DNA of 17,954 bases from DAOUCP01 sp034432155. Lineage in GTDB: Bacteria > Chloroflexota > Anaerolineae > Epilineales > Epilineaceae. A model generated the notes under the pieces. It saw only the letters and a program-made list of their open reading frames with translations. It was not told the DNA's origin and made no database searches. How positions within the stretch are numbered: position 1 is the stretch's first letter; every line of letters begins with the position of its first letter. The translations under genes and the position numbers were made by a program. The stretch spans positions 1-17,954 of the forward strand of contig DAOUCP010000140.1 in the NCBI GenBank assembly GCA_034432155.1, in the 5' to 3' direction. This document shows positions 7,041 to 14,376 of this stretch, in pieces.

Positions 7041-7996
7041 GTCTTGACCACTCCCCCCTGCCAGCCGAGGAGCGCACACGCCTCGGCCGGCTCGCGCTGT
7101 CCACCATGTACTTCGGGCGCTGGATGGACCAGCGCGACTTGCGACCCTTTCTGGCGTTCGGCTTGGCGCTCGGTTTCGAGCAGTTCGAGCTGGGCCACGC
7201 CCTCTCGCTCGAGGCCGTAGCCACCTTGCAGCCAGGAAGCGCCCGCATCGCCGCGGTGCACCACCCGTGTCCGGCGGCATCTTGTCGGACCGAGCCCGCT
7301 CACCTGACTGCCGCCGCCCCGGAGGCCCGGCACCGGGCCATGGAGGCCATCGCCCAGACCATCGCCACGGCCCAGCGCCTGCGAGCGCCAGTGGTCGTGC
7401 TCCACCTTGGGTACGTGGACGATCGGCCGGGCCTTGCGCTGGCGCGAGACCGCTTCGAGCTCGAGAGTCGCTACGGGGCGGGACAGCAAGGGTGGACGGC
7501 CTATGAGGCGGCGCGCCAACGCCTGTGTCGGCGTCTCGCCGAGCTGGAATCTGAGCACGTGGAGCGCGCCATCGCGGCGCTGCAGCCACTTCTCGAGCGG
7601 GCCAGAGAAGCAGGTGTGCGCCTGGCGATCGAAACCGCCTACCATGCCGACGGCCTGCCTACCGTCCATGGCATGCGGCAGCTCCTCGCAGCACTGTCGG
7701 ACGGGCAGTTCGGAGCCTGGTTGGATACGGGCCACGTCATGGCGCGTCAGAACCTCGGCCTCGAGACCTTCGGCGAGTGGTTCGACGCGGTGGGCGACCA
7801 TTGGCTGGGCGTTCACTTCCACGATGCCGTCGGCCTTCGCGACCACCTGGCGCCGGGCCAGGGTACCGTACCCTTCGCCACCATCGCCGAGCATGTGCCG
7901 GCCCACGCCATACGGTCGTGCGAGGTCGACTGGTACTTGTCACCGGAGGAACTGCGCGCCGGAGCCCTGCACCTCCTGCATGCCGGTTGCGGCTGA
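7025..7996 (+). CDS. TIM-barrel protein, sugar phosphate isomerase/epimerase (xylose isomerase-like) family
   Basis: A protein of about 323 residues with the AP endonuclease 2/xylose isomerase-like TIM-barrel pattern. With the GTG start at 7025, probable metal-binding residues are Glu203 (LAIETAYH), Asp234 and His237 (AWLDTGHV), His264-His266-Asp267 (VHFHDAVG) and Glu300 (RSCEVDW), with a GQGTVPF loop (278-284) typical of the family. The first strand (LALSTMYFG) begins near residue 23, so the ATG at 7106 would truncate the barrel; the GTG at 7025, overlapping the uppP end by 16 bp, keeps it, but this start is a judgement. Members act on sugars or inositol derivatives or as endonucleases. The substrate here cannot be deduced, and coupling to uppP may be only transcriptional. 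Confidence 0.8.
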   Translation: MAAALSLDHSPLPAEERTRLGRLALSTMYFGRWMDQRDLRPFLAFGLALGFEQFELGHALSLEAVATLQPGSARIAAVHHPCPAASCRTEPAHLTAAAPEARHRAMEAIAQTIATAQRLRAPVVVLHLGYVDDRPGLALARDRFELESRYGAGQQGWTAYEAARQRLCRRLAELESEHVERAIAALQPLLERAREAGVRLAIETAYHADGLPTVHGMRQLLAALSDGQFGAWLDTGHVMARQNLGLETFGEWFDAVGDHWLGVHFHDAVGLRDHLAPGQGTVPFATIAEHVPAHAIRSCEVDWYLSPEELRAGALHLLHAGCG

Positions 7997-8009
7997 TAGC
8001 GAGCCGGTT

Positions 8010-8042
8010 CCGGTGGACGGCATGCCTGTGCCGGTGGACGGC
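8010..8042 (+). repeat. Short tandem repeat between genes
   Basis: CCGGTGGACGGC occurs at 8010-8021 and again at 8031-8042, a 21-bp period, in the non-coding gap after the TIM-barrel gene. The self-complementary AGCCGGCT follows at 8054-8061. It may be a weak transcription barrier before the nusA promoter or simple drift; no T-tract is present. Confidence 0.5.
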
Positions 8043-8069
8043 GAGCCGGGGATAGCCGGCTGGAGGCCC

Positions 8070-8098
8070 TTGTCATGGCGCGCTGGCCGTGCTATACT
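8070..8098 (+). promoter_or_regulatory. Strong sigma-70-type promoter of the nusA-infB cluster
   Basis: TTGTCA (8070-8075) and TATACT (8093-8098) match five of six consensus positions each, with an ideal 17-bp spacer and an extended TGC just before the -10 box. Transcription would start near 8105, giving a leader of about 100 nt before nusA. This is the best promoter in the window and probably drives nusA through ribF. Confidence 0.75.
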
Positions 8099-8132
8099 AT
8101 GGGGCCACAACCGGTGGGCGTCTCGCACACGG

Positions 8133-8155
8133 AAAGTGGGTTCGTCCCACTTTTC
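8133..8155 (+). terminator. Attenuator-like hairpin in the nusA leader
   Basis: AAAGTGGG (8133-8140) and CCCACTTT (8146-8153) form an 8-bp stem with a TTCGT loop, followed by TCTTT, resembling a leaky intrinsic terminator about 30 nt into the transcript. A second GTGGG at 8114-8118 could pair with the same CCCAC and prevent the hairpin. Since NusA itself modulates pausing and termination, autoregulation is an attractive inference. Confidence 0.5.
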
Positions 8156-8205
8156 TTTGCGTTGAGGACAATCTGCCGGTCCGTGGTGGCAGGAGCAGAG
8201 ACCGA

Positions 8206-9798
8206 ATGGCCAATCGAACTCCCAGCGGCTCGGAGCTGGCGGCAGCGATCCGGGGCCTGAGCGCAGCCCGCGACCTACCGCCCGAGAAGATCATGGATGC
8301 TCTTCGGGCGGCGCTCGTCTCTGCCTACCGGAGGATGTCGGTCAGCCAAGAAAAGAACGTCACCGTCCAAATTGACGTGGCCACGGGCGAAACGCGGGTC
8401 TTCGTCCACTATGCCGTAGTCGAGGCCCAGTACTTGCAGGATGCGGCGGGCGAGATGAGCGTCGAGCAGGCGCAAGAGCACCTGGCAGGCGCCAAAGTGG
8501 GCGATACCGTGACTCTCGACGTGACACCGCGGGACTTTGGTCGCATTGCTGCCCAGACGGCCCGCCAGGTGATCCTGCACAAGATTCGCGAGGCCGAGCG
8601 GGACCAGACGTACAGCGCGTACATGGAGCGCGAAGGCGAGATCATGTATGGCACGGTGCAGTCGACCAGTCGGGATAGTGTGACCGTCGCCCTGGACCGC
8701 GTCGAAGCAATCCTTCCCAAGAGCCACCAGATTCCTGGCGAGCAGTACTTGCCCAATCAGCGTCTGCGGGTCTATGTGGCCGAGGTGCGGCGCGCCCCGA
8801 AGGGCCCCCAGGTGATCGTCAGTCGCACCCATCGGGACATGCTTCGCCGCCTCATGGAGCTTGAGATCCCGGAGATCTATCAGGGCGTCGTCGAGATCAA
8901 GGCCATTGCCCGGGAGGCCGGCAGTCGGTCCAAGGTGGCGGTGTGGTCGCACCAGGCGGGAGTCGACCCGGTGGGGGCATGCGTCGGCATGCGAGGCGTC
9001 CGGATCCAAGCCCTAGTCCGTGAGCTTGGCGGCGAGAAGATCGATGTCGTCGAGTGGGATCCGGACCCGCGGGTGTTTATCGCTCACGCCCTATCTCCCG
9101 CCCGGGTCCGCCACGTCGCGCTCACGCAGGACGCCGAGCGCCGGACCGCCAATGTACTGGTCCCCGACGACCAGCTATCTCTGGCCATCGGCCGCGAGGG
9201 CCAGAATGCCCGACTGGCCGCCAAGCTGACTGGCTGGCGAATCGACATTCGTGCCGAGAGCGAAGCAGCCGACTTGCTGGAGCAGCTCCGCGCAGCGGAC
9301 GAGGCTCGCCAAGCCGCGCCTGCCGAGGTGGCGCCAGCCCCGGCGGAGCCGCCGGCAGCCGTGGTGATCGAGGCGCCTGCTCCAGTCGAGACGATGGCCG
9401 CGCCGCCGTCCGTCGCCGCCGAGGCGGTGAGTACGCCGGCAGAGACACCGGGGCAGCCGCTCGAGCCTGCCGCACCGCAGCCGGTCACCGCCGCCGCGCC
9501 CGCGGAAGCGGCAGCGCCTGTCGCCCCGAGCCTCGAGGAGTTGCTGGAGGAAGAAGAGGAGGGCGGTCGGGCAAGGAAGAAGGGCAAGAAGAAGGGCAAG
9601 GGAGGAGCAGCCATCGCCCGGCTGGCGGCGGAAAAGAGCCGCAAGGGCGTGCGAAGGCGGATGGACTGGGACGACGAACTGGAGATCTGGGCTGACAAAG
9701 ACGCCGCGGACCAACTCGAGTTCACCGAGTCGGACTTTCTGGAAGGCCGGGGCGGCGAAGAGGATGCTGGCGAAGACGACGAGAGGTCCGAGGGGTAG
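8206..9798 (+). CDS. nusA: Transcription termination/antitermination protein NusA
   Basis: RNA polymerase-binding factor that modulates pausing, termination and antitermination. The 530-residue protein has the N-terminal polymerase-binding domain (1-135), an S1 domain (about 142-205, EGEIMYGTVQ...), and KH domains 1 and 2 (about 207-350) including GVDPVGACVGMRGVRIQ and the second GxxG loop in AIGREGQNARLA. Beyond 365 comes a family-atypical tail: an Ala/Pro-rich linker, an acidic run (EELLEEEEE, 444-452), a basic cluster (RARKKGKKKGKG, 455-466) and an acidic end. The ATG at 8206 has AGGAG 10 nt upstream and matches the family start. rimP, normally just upstream, is absent; the leader and promoter directly precede nusA. 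Identification is secure. Confidence 0.96.
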   Translation: MANRTPSGSELAAAIRGLSAARDLPPEKIMDALRAALVSAYRRMSVSQEKNVTVQIDVATGETRVFVHYAVVEAQYLQDAAGEMSVEQAQEHLAGAKVGDTVTLDVTPRDFGRIAAQTARQVILHKIREAERDQTYSAYMEREGEIMYGTVQSTSRDSVTVALDRVEAILPKSHQIPGEQYLPNQRLRVYVAEVRRAPKGPQVIVSRTHRDMLRRLMELEIPEIYQGVVEIKAIAREAGSRSKVAVWSHQAGVDPVGACVGMRGVRIQALVRELGGEKIDVVEWDPDPRVFIAHALSPARVRHVALTQDAERRTANVLVPDDQLSLAIGREGQNARLAAKLTGWRIDIRAESEAADLLEQLRAADEARQAAPAEVAPAPAEPPAAVVIEAPAPVETMAAPPSVAAEAVSTPAETPGQPLEPAAPQPVTAAAPAEAAAPVAPSLEELLEEEEEGGRARKKGKKKGKGGAAIARLAAEKSRKGVRRRMDWDDELEIWADKDAADQLEFTESDFLEGRGGEEDAGEDDERSEG

Positions 9799-9829
9799 CC
9801 GGGACGGCTGCACCCAGCTTGGAGAGCCA

Positions 9830-10195
9830 ATGGGCAGTCCAATGGTAACGCGACCCTCACGGCCACGGCGGGAGCCGCAGCGACTGTGCGTCGTCTGCCG
9901 TGTCCCGCAGGGCAAACGCCAGCTAGTGCGGCTGGCGCTTTCCGCCGACGGCCAGCTGCAGATTGACGAATCCGGAAAGGGGCCTGGCCGGGGAGCTTAC
10001 CTCTGTCGACGCCAGGTCTGTTGGCACGATCGCTCCTTGGCTTCGCGCCTAGGCCGGGCACTGCGCACGACGTTGAAGGCCGACGACGTGAGGCTGCTAT
10101 CCGATTACGCTCGCGGGCTGCCACCGGACACCGGTCCGTCAGCCGTCAGCCCCGACGAGCGCCCCGTGCCCGAGGGATGGACAGCAGATGACTGA
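9830..10195 (+). CDS. ylxR: YlxR family (DUF448) nucleic-acid-binding protein
   Basis: A small basic protein found between nusA and infB in many bacteria. This 121-residue copy shows the hallmark RLCVVCR (18-24), a helix-strand core (QLVRLALSADGQLQID) and GPGRGAYLC (51-59). Family members bind RNA or DNA and have been reported to influence expression of various genes; one structure shows an RNA-binding-like surface. The ATG at 9830 has GGAGAG immediately upstream; a second in-frame ATG at 9842 lacks such a site. The basic domain ends by about 95 and is followed by a short Pro-rich, acidic tail whose last codons overlap the infB start by 8 bp, indicating translational coupling. Confidence 0.93.
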   Translation: MGSPMVTRPSRPRREPQRLCVVCRVPQGKRQLVRLALSADGQLQIDESGKGPGRGAYLCRRQVCWHDRSLASRLGRALRTTLKADDVRLLSDYARGLPPDTGPSAVSPDERPVPEGWTADD

Positions 10196-12005
10196 TTCCA
10201 ACCAGGTGGAGCGACGAACCGTCGTTGTGCCAGAGACCATGACGGTCCGGGAGCTCGCCACTCGGCTCGAGGTAAGCCCGGTCGGCCTGCTCAGGGCGTT
10301 GATCGCCAACGGCATCATGGCCGCCATCAACGACACCATTGACTTCGACACCGCGGCCATTGTGGCGGAGGACTTCCAGATTACCTTGCAGCGCGAGGGC
10401 GCCGAAGTGGAGCCCGAGCCTGAGGTAGTGGAGCCCACCATCGAGGCCGTCGAAGAGGTGCCGCGGCTGCCGTGGTACCTGGAGGGCGGAGACGAGTCCC
10501 AGTGGCAGCGGCGGCCACCGATCGTCAGCGTCATGGGGCATGTCGACCATGGCAAGACGAGCCTGCTGGATGCGATTCGGCACACGAAAGTGGCGCAGTC
10601 GGAATCCGGCGGCATCACGCAACACATCGGCGCTTACACCATCTCGCGCGACGACCAGGCCATCACCTTCATTGACACCCCTGGCCACGAGGCCTTCACC
10701 GCCATGCGCGCTCGCGGCGCCCGGGCTACCGACGTGGCGGTGATCGTGGTGGCCGCCGATGACGGCGTGATGCCCCAGACACGAGAGGCCTTGGACCATG
10801 CTCGTGCCGCGGGCGTGCCGGTCATCGTCGCGGTGAGCAAAGTGGACCTGCCGAATGCCCGACCCCAGCGGGTGCGCGACCAGATGGCCGACTTGGGCTA
10901 CGTGCCCGACTCCTACGGCGGCAACGTGTACTTCGTGAACGTGTCGGCGGTGACGGGGGAGGGGATTCCGGACCTGCTGGACGCCATCCTGCTCGTGGCC
11001 GAAGACGTTCGGCCACTTGCCGATCCAAAGGCCCCGGCGCGCGGCGTGGTGCTCGAGGGGCGCATTGATCAGCATCGCGGCGTGGTGGCCAGTGTGCTCG
11101 TCTTGAGCGGCACACTGCGACTCGGAGATCTGGTGGTGGTCGGATCCGACTACGGCAAGGTCCGCGCCATGTTCGACGAGGCGGGACGGCGCATTCGGAC
11201 CGCCGGTCCATCCATCCCGGCTGAGATCCTCGGCCTGTCCCAGGTGCCAAGCGCTGGCAGCCGCTTCGAGGTGCTGCCCAGTGAACGTGAGGCGCGGCAG
11301 CGCGTGAGCGAAGTGGCGGAGCGGGAGCGAGATCGCACTGGATCGGCAGTGCGGCGGCCAGCCAAGGTGGAAGAGCTGTTCGCGCAAGCCAAGGCCAGTG
11401 AGACCAAGACGCTGAACCTGGTGCTGAAAACCGACGTCCAGGGAACCCTCGAGCCCATCATCGCCTCGCTGCAACGGCTGCAGGGGGAGGTCCGCCTCGA
11501 GATCCTGCGAGCGGCAACGGGTGAGATCGGCGAGAACGACATCAACCTGGCGGCGGCGTCGGGCGCCTTTGTGGTGGGCTTCCGGGTCGGCATGGACGCC
11601 CCGGCGCGAAAGGTGGCAGCCGACCGCGGTGTCGAGGTGCGCGAGTACGACGTCATCTACGAGCTGGTGGAAGATATCGAAGCCGTGCTGACAGGCCGCA
11701 AGGCGCCTACCTACCGGGAGACCACCATCGGTGAGGCCGAGGTGCGAGCTATCTTTCGCATCCCCCGCGCCGGCAATGTGGCTGGCTGTCTGGTGACGCG
11801 GGGCCTCATTCGTCGCAGCGGGACCATCCGGGTTATGCGCAGTGGCGAGGAGTTGGCCACAAGTCCCATCGCCTCGCTGAAGCGCTTCACCGAGGATGTG
11901 CGCGAAGTGAGGGAAGGGTTCGAGTGTGGGATCGGACTGGCCAGCTTTGACGCCTTCGAGGTCGGCGATACCCTGGAATGCTTCATCCTGGAACGCGAGC
12001 GATGA
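10188..12005 (+). CDS. infB: Translation initiation factor IF-2
   Basis: GTPase that places fMet-tRNA on the 30S subunit and promotes subunit joining. At 605 residues it is a short IF-2: a single IF2_N domain (about 14-65) and a brief acidic linker lead directly to the G domain. G1 is GHVDHGKT (117-124), G2 GGITQHIGAY (141-150), G3 DTPGHEAF (163-170) and G5 SAVTG (253-257). G4 reads SKVD (217-220) where NKxD is usual; Ser is encoded by AGC at 10836-10838. Domains II to IV follow, with KTDVQGTLE and the fMet-tRNA-binding C-terminal domain (FRIPRAGNVAGC, FECGIGL, DTLECF). The long charged N-terminal region of many IF-2 proteins is missing. The gene overlaps ylxR by 8 bp and is followed 10 bp later by rbfA. 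Confidence 0.97.
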   Translation: MTDSNQVERRTVVVPETMTVRELATRLEVSPVGLLRALIANGIMAAINDTIDFDTAAIVAEDFQITLQREGAEVEPEPEVVEPTIEAVEEVPRLPWYLEGGDESQWQRRPPIVSVMGHVDHGKTSLLDAIRHTKVAQSESGGITQHIGAYTISRDDQAITFIDTPGHEAFTAMRARGARATDVAVIVVAADDGVMPQTREALDHARAAGVPVIVAVSKVDLPNARPQRVRDQMADLGYVPDSYGGNVYFVNVSAVTGEGIPDLLDAILLVAEDVRPLADPKAPARGVVLEGRIDQHRGVVASVLVLSGTLRLGDLVVVGSDYGKVRAMFDEAGRRIRTAGPSIPAEILGLSQVPSAGSRFEVLPSEREARQRVSEVAERERDRTGSAVRRPAKVEELFAQAKASETKTLNLVLKTDVQGTLEPIIASLQRLQGEVRLEILRAATGEIGENDINLAAASGAFVVGFRVGMDAPARKVAADRGVEVREYDVIYELVEDIEAVLTGRKAPTYRETTIGEAEVRAIFRIPRAGNVAGCLVTRGLIRRSGTIRVMRSGEELATSPIASLKRFTEDVREVREGFECGIGLASFDAFEVGDTLECFILERER

Positions 12006-12015
12006 GGGTCGACGG

Positions 12016-12450
12016 TTGGCTACGCGCCGTCAGAAACGACTCAACGAACTGCTGCGCGAGGAGCTCTCGCTCCTGATCCCAGGTCGCCTCGACGACCCTC
12101 GGGTTGTCCTAGTGTCCGTGACGCGCGTCGAAACCACCCGCGATATGACGATGGCCAAGGTGTACATCACGGTGAGCGGTTCCGAGGAAGAAGCCGAGCT
12201 CGCTATGCAGGGCCTCGAGCACGCGAAGGGATTCTTGCGGTCGCAGATGAGCGGCCTGGGCCTCCGTCGCCTGCCCGAACTGGTCTTCGCGCGCGATCGT
12301 GAGTTCGAGAGCGGCGAGCGCGTCCTGGCCATTCTGGCCGAGTTGCGTGGCCAAAGCGCGGACGGAGCAGCCGGGAAGGGCGGGGCCACCCCGTCGATGG
12401 TCGACGATCCGACCGAAGGCACCTCCGGTCCGAGCGTGGGCTCGCCGTAG
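12016..12450 (+). CDS. rbfA: 30S ribosome-binding factor RbfA
   Basis: KH-fold factor for late 16S rRNA processing and 30S maturation, especially in the cold. The 144-residue product starts MATRRQKRLNELLREELS, which matches the family N-terminus, and contains DPRVVLVSVTRVETTRDMTMA and AKVYITVSG in the expected positions, with PELVFARDREFESG near the end of the domain. No ATG lies in frame near the start; the TTG at 12016 is chosen because GAGGG overlaps the infB stop 6 nt before it and the family motif begins there. The last 30 or so residues are a non-conserved Gly/Ser/Pro-rich tail. It is 10 bp after infB and 7 bp before the DHH gene, inside the same operon. Confidence 0.93.
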   Translation: MATRRQKRLNELLREELSLLIPGRLDDPRVVLVSVTRVETTRDMTMAKVYITVSGSEEEAELAMQGLEHAKGFLRSQMSGLGLRRLPELVFARDREFESGERVLAILAELRGQSADGAAGKGGATPSMVDDPTEGTSGPSVGSP

Positions 12451-12457
12451 CGCTGCG

Positions 12458-13450
12458 ATGACTCTGGCCAGTCGCGATCTCGAGAATGCGGCCCGGGCCA
12501 TCGCCGGGGCGAGTGGCGTCTGGGTAGGTACCCACCTGGATCCCGACGGCGATGCCGTTGGTAGCCTCCTTGGCCTGGGGTTCATCCTGCGCCATGTAGG
12601 CAAGCGGGTGGTGATGGCCTGCCAGGATGTGCCGCCGCCCGACGTGTCCTTCCTGCCCGGTCTGGGCGACATTGTCGCCCAGTCTCCGGGTGAGGAGGAC
12701 CTCATCGTGGCCGTCGACGTTGCCGACGTGCGCCGACTGGGGACGCTCGTCGATGCCGACACTTGGGACAAGCGGCCAAGCATCGTGATCGATCACCATG
12801 TGACCAACAGCCAGTTCGGAACCATCAACCTGGTCGACCCGGAGGCGGCGTCCACCGCCGAGCTGGTCGTCCAGTTGGCCGACCAACTGGGCGCGCCGAT
12901 CGATGAACAGGCCGCGACCTGCCTGCTCACCGGCATTGTCACCGACACCATTGGTTTTCGAACGCCCAATACACGTCCCGAGACGCTTGACCGGGCGCGC
13001 CGGCTCATGGCGCAGGGCGCCCCGCTGTCGCGCATCACGCAGGGGGTGTTTTGTGCCAAGCCAGTGTCTGCCTTGCGTCTGCTTGCCCGCGCCGTGGACC
13101 GCCTGGTCATCGACGGCCGCTTCGCGGTGACAACGCTGCGGCTTTGCGACTTCGCGGAGTTCGGGATGCCGTCAACCGCCGTGCGCGGCATTACCGAGCA
13201 GCTGGCCACGGCCCGCGAGCCGCTGGTGATCGCCCTGGTGCGAGAACGGGAGGACGGCACCGTGGAAGTCTCGTTCCGCGCCAAGCCAGGGGTCGATGTG
13301 GCGCCGGCTGCCAAGGCACTTCGCGGCGGCGGGCATGCCCAGGCAGCAGGCGCGCGCTGGCCGGCGGATCTGGATAGCGGCACCGAGGCGGTCTGGCGAG
13401 CCCTCCGCGACCACGTCAGACTGCCCGACACGGAGGCCGGGGGGCCGTGA
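12458..13450 (+). CDS. DHH/DHHA1-family phosphoesterase (NrnA-like oligoribonuclease/pAp phosphatase)
   Basis: A 330-residue cytoplasmic phosphodiesterase of the DHH subfamily. Metal-binding motifs are intact: THLDPDGDA (25-33), VDVAD (87-90), DHHVTN (112-117) and Asp163 in GIVTDTIGF. The C-terminal DHHA1 domain has GGGHAQAAG (290-298). NrnA-like members degrade short RNA oligonucleotides and dephosphorylate pAp, and they commonly sit between rbfA and truB, as here; others cleave cyclic dinucleotides or their products. The ATG at 12458 sits 7 bp after the rbfA stop, with no obvious ribosome-binding site, so coupling to rbfA translation is likely. The stop overlaps the truB GTG by 4 bp. The specific substrate is inferred from context only. 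Confidence 0.92.
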   Translation: MTLASRDLENAARAIAGASGVWVGTHLDPDGDAVGSLLGLGFILRHVGKRVVMACQDVPPPDVSFLPGLGDIVAQSPGEEDLIVAVDVADVRRLGTLVDADTWDKRPSIVIDHHVTNSQFGTINLVDPEAASTAELVVQLADQLGAPIDEQAATCLLTGIVTDTIGFRTPNTRPETLDRARRLMAQGAPLSRITQGVFCAKPVSALRLLARAVDRLVIDGRFAVTTLRLCDFAEFGMPSTAVRGITEQLATAREPLVIALVREREDGTVEVSFRAKPGVDVAPAAKALRGGGHAQAAGARWPADLDSGTEAVWRALRDHVRLPDTEAGGP

Positions 13451-14376
13451 GGCGTTCGGCGCCCAGCGCCATTCGGCACGGCATCCTGAACATCGACAAG
13501 CCGGTCGGCTTGACCAGTCACGACGTGGTGGGGCTCGTCCGGCGAGCAGCTGGCGAGCGACACGTCGGTCACGCCGGGGCCCTGGATCCGCTGGCCAGTG
13601 GCGTGCTGGTGGTGTGTCTGGGTGCAGCTTGCCGCGTGGTGCCCGAAATCCAGGCGATGCCCAAGACTTACCAGGCCACGGTGTGTCTGGGAGTCGCCAC
13701 CACCACCTACGACGCCGAAGGTGCCATCACTCACCGCGGCGACGTCAGCGCGGTCCGGCGCGACGAAGTGCTCGGGGTTCTGGAGGGCTTTCGCGGAACG
13801 GGCTGGCAGACGCCGCCCATGTACTCGGCGCTCAAGCGCGACGGACGGCCGCTCTACGAGCTGGCCCGCGCCGGCCGAGAAGTCGACCGCTCGCCACGAC
13901 GCATCACCGTCTACGAACTGGAGCTGACCGCCTGGCGACCACCGCACATCGATCTGCAGTTGACTGTCTCCCGCGGTACGTACGTGCGAGCCCTGGCTCA
14001 CGACATTGGCCAGGCGCTGGGCGTCGGTGCCTACTTGAGCCAACTGACCCGCATCGCCATTGGCCCCTTTCGTCTCGTTGACGCGCAGAGCCCGGATGCG
14101 GTGGCGCGGGCCTTCCGCGAAGGGCGGGGTTCCGGGCTTCTCCAGCCTCTCGATGTGGCGCTGACCGCTTACCCAGCGGCTGCCTTGTCGCCAGAGCAGG
14201 TGCAGCGGGTGCGCCACGGCCAAGCGGTGCAGCTGGGAAGCGTTGGGGCAGAGCGTGTGCGCGCCTATGGTGACGATGGTGCGCTGGTGGCCATTCTTCG
14301 TCGCCACCCCGAGGAAGACGAGTGGCGGCCGGAACGAGTCTTCCGGCCGCGAGAGGAGGGAAACCGCGAGCCATGA
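13447..14376 (+). CDS. truB: tRNA pseudouridine-55 synthase TruB
   Basis: Makes pseudouridine 55 in the T-loop of tRNAs and also acts as a tRNA chaperone. The 309-residue product has the N-terminal GILNIDKPVGLTSHDVV, the catalytic motif GHAGALDPLASGVL (41-54) with nucleophile Asp47, KTYQATVCLGVATTTYDAEG, and the QTPPMYSALKRDGRPLYELAR region. RGTYVRALAHDIGQ and a C-terminal TruB/PUA-like domain follow. The usual GHTGTLDP is here GHAGALDP, a mild change away from the catalytic Asp. The GTG at 13447 overlaps the DHH stop (GTGA) and matches the family start. The ATGA overlap with ribF at the other end shows translational coupling. Confidence 0.95.
   Translation: MRRSAPSAIRHGILNIDKPVGLTSHDVVGLVRRAAGERHVGHAGALDPLASGVLVVCLGAACRVVPEIQAMPKTYQATVCLGVATTTYDAEGAITHRGDVSAVRRDEVLGVLEGFRGTGWQTPPMYSALKRDGRPLYELARAGREVDRSPRRITVYELELTAWRPPHIDLQLTVSRGTYVRALAHDIGQALGVGAYLSQLTRIAIGPFRLVDAQSPDAVARAFREGRGSGLLQPLDVALTAYPAAALSPEQVQRVRHGQAVQLGSVGAERVRAYGDDGALVAILRRHPEEDEWRPERVFRPREEGNREP

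Noticed and set aside
10146..11474. Long minus-strand open frame opposite infB
   Set aside because: Same reason: a complement-strand shadow of a highly conserved gene.
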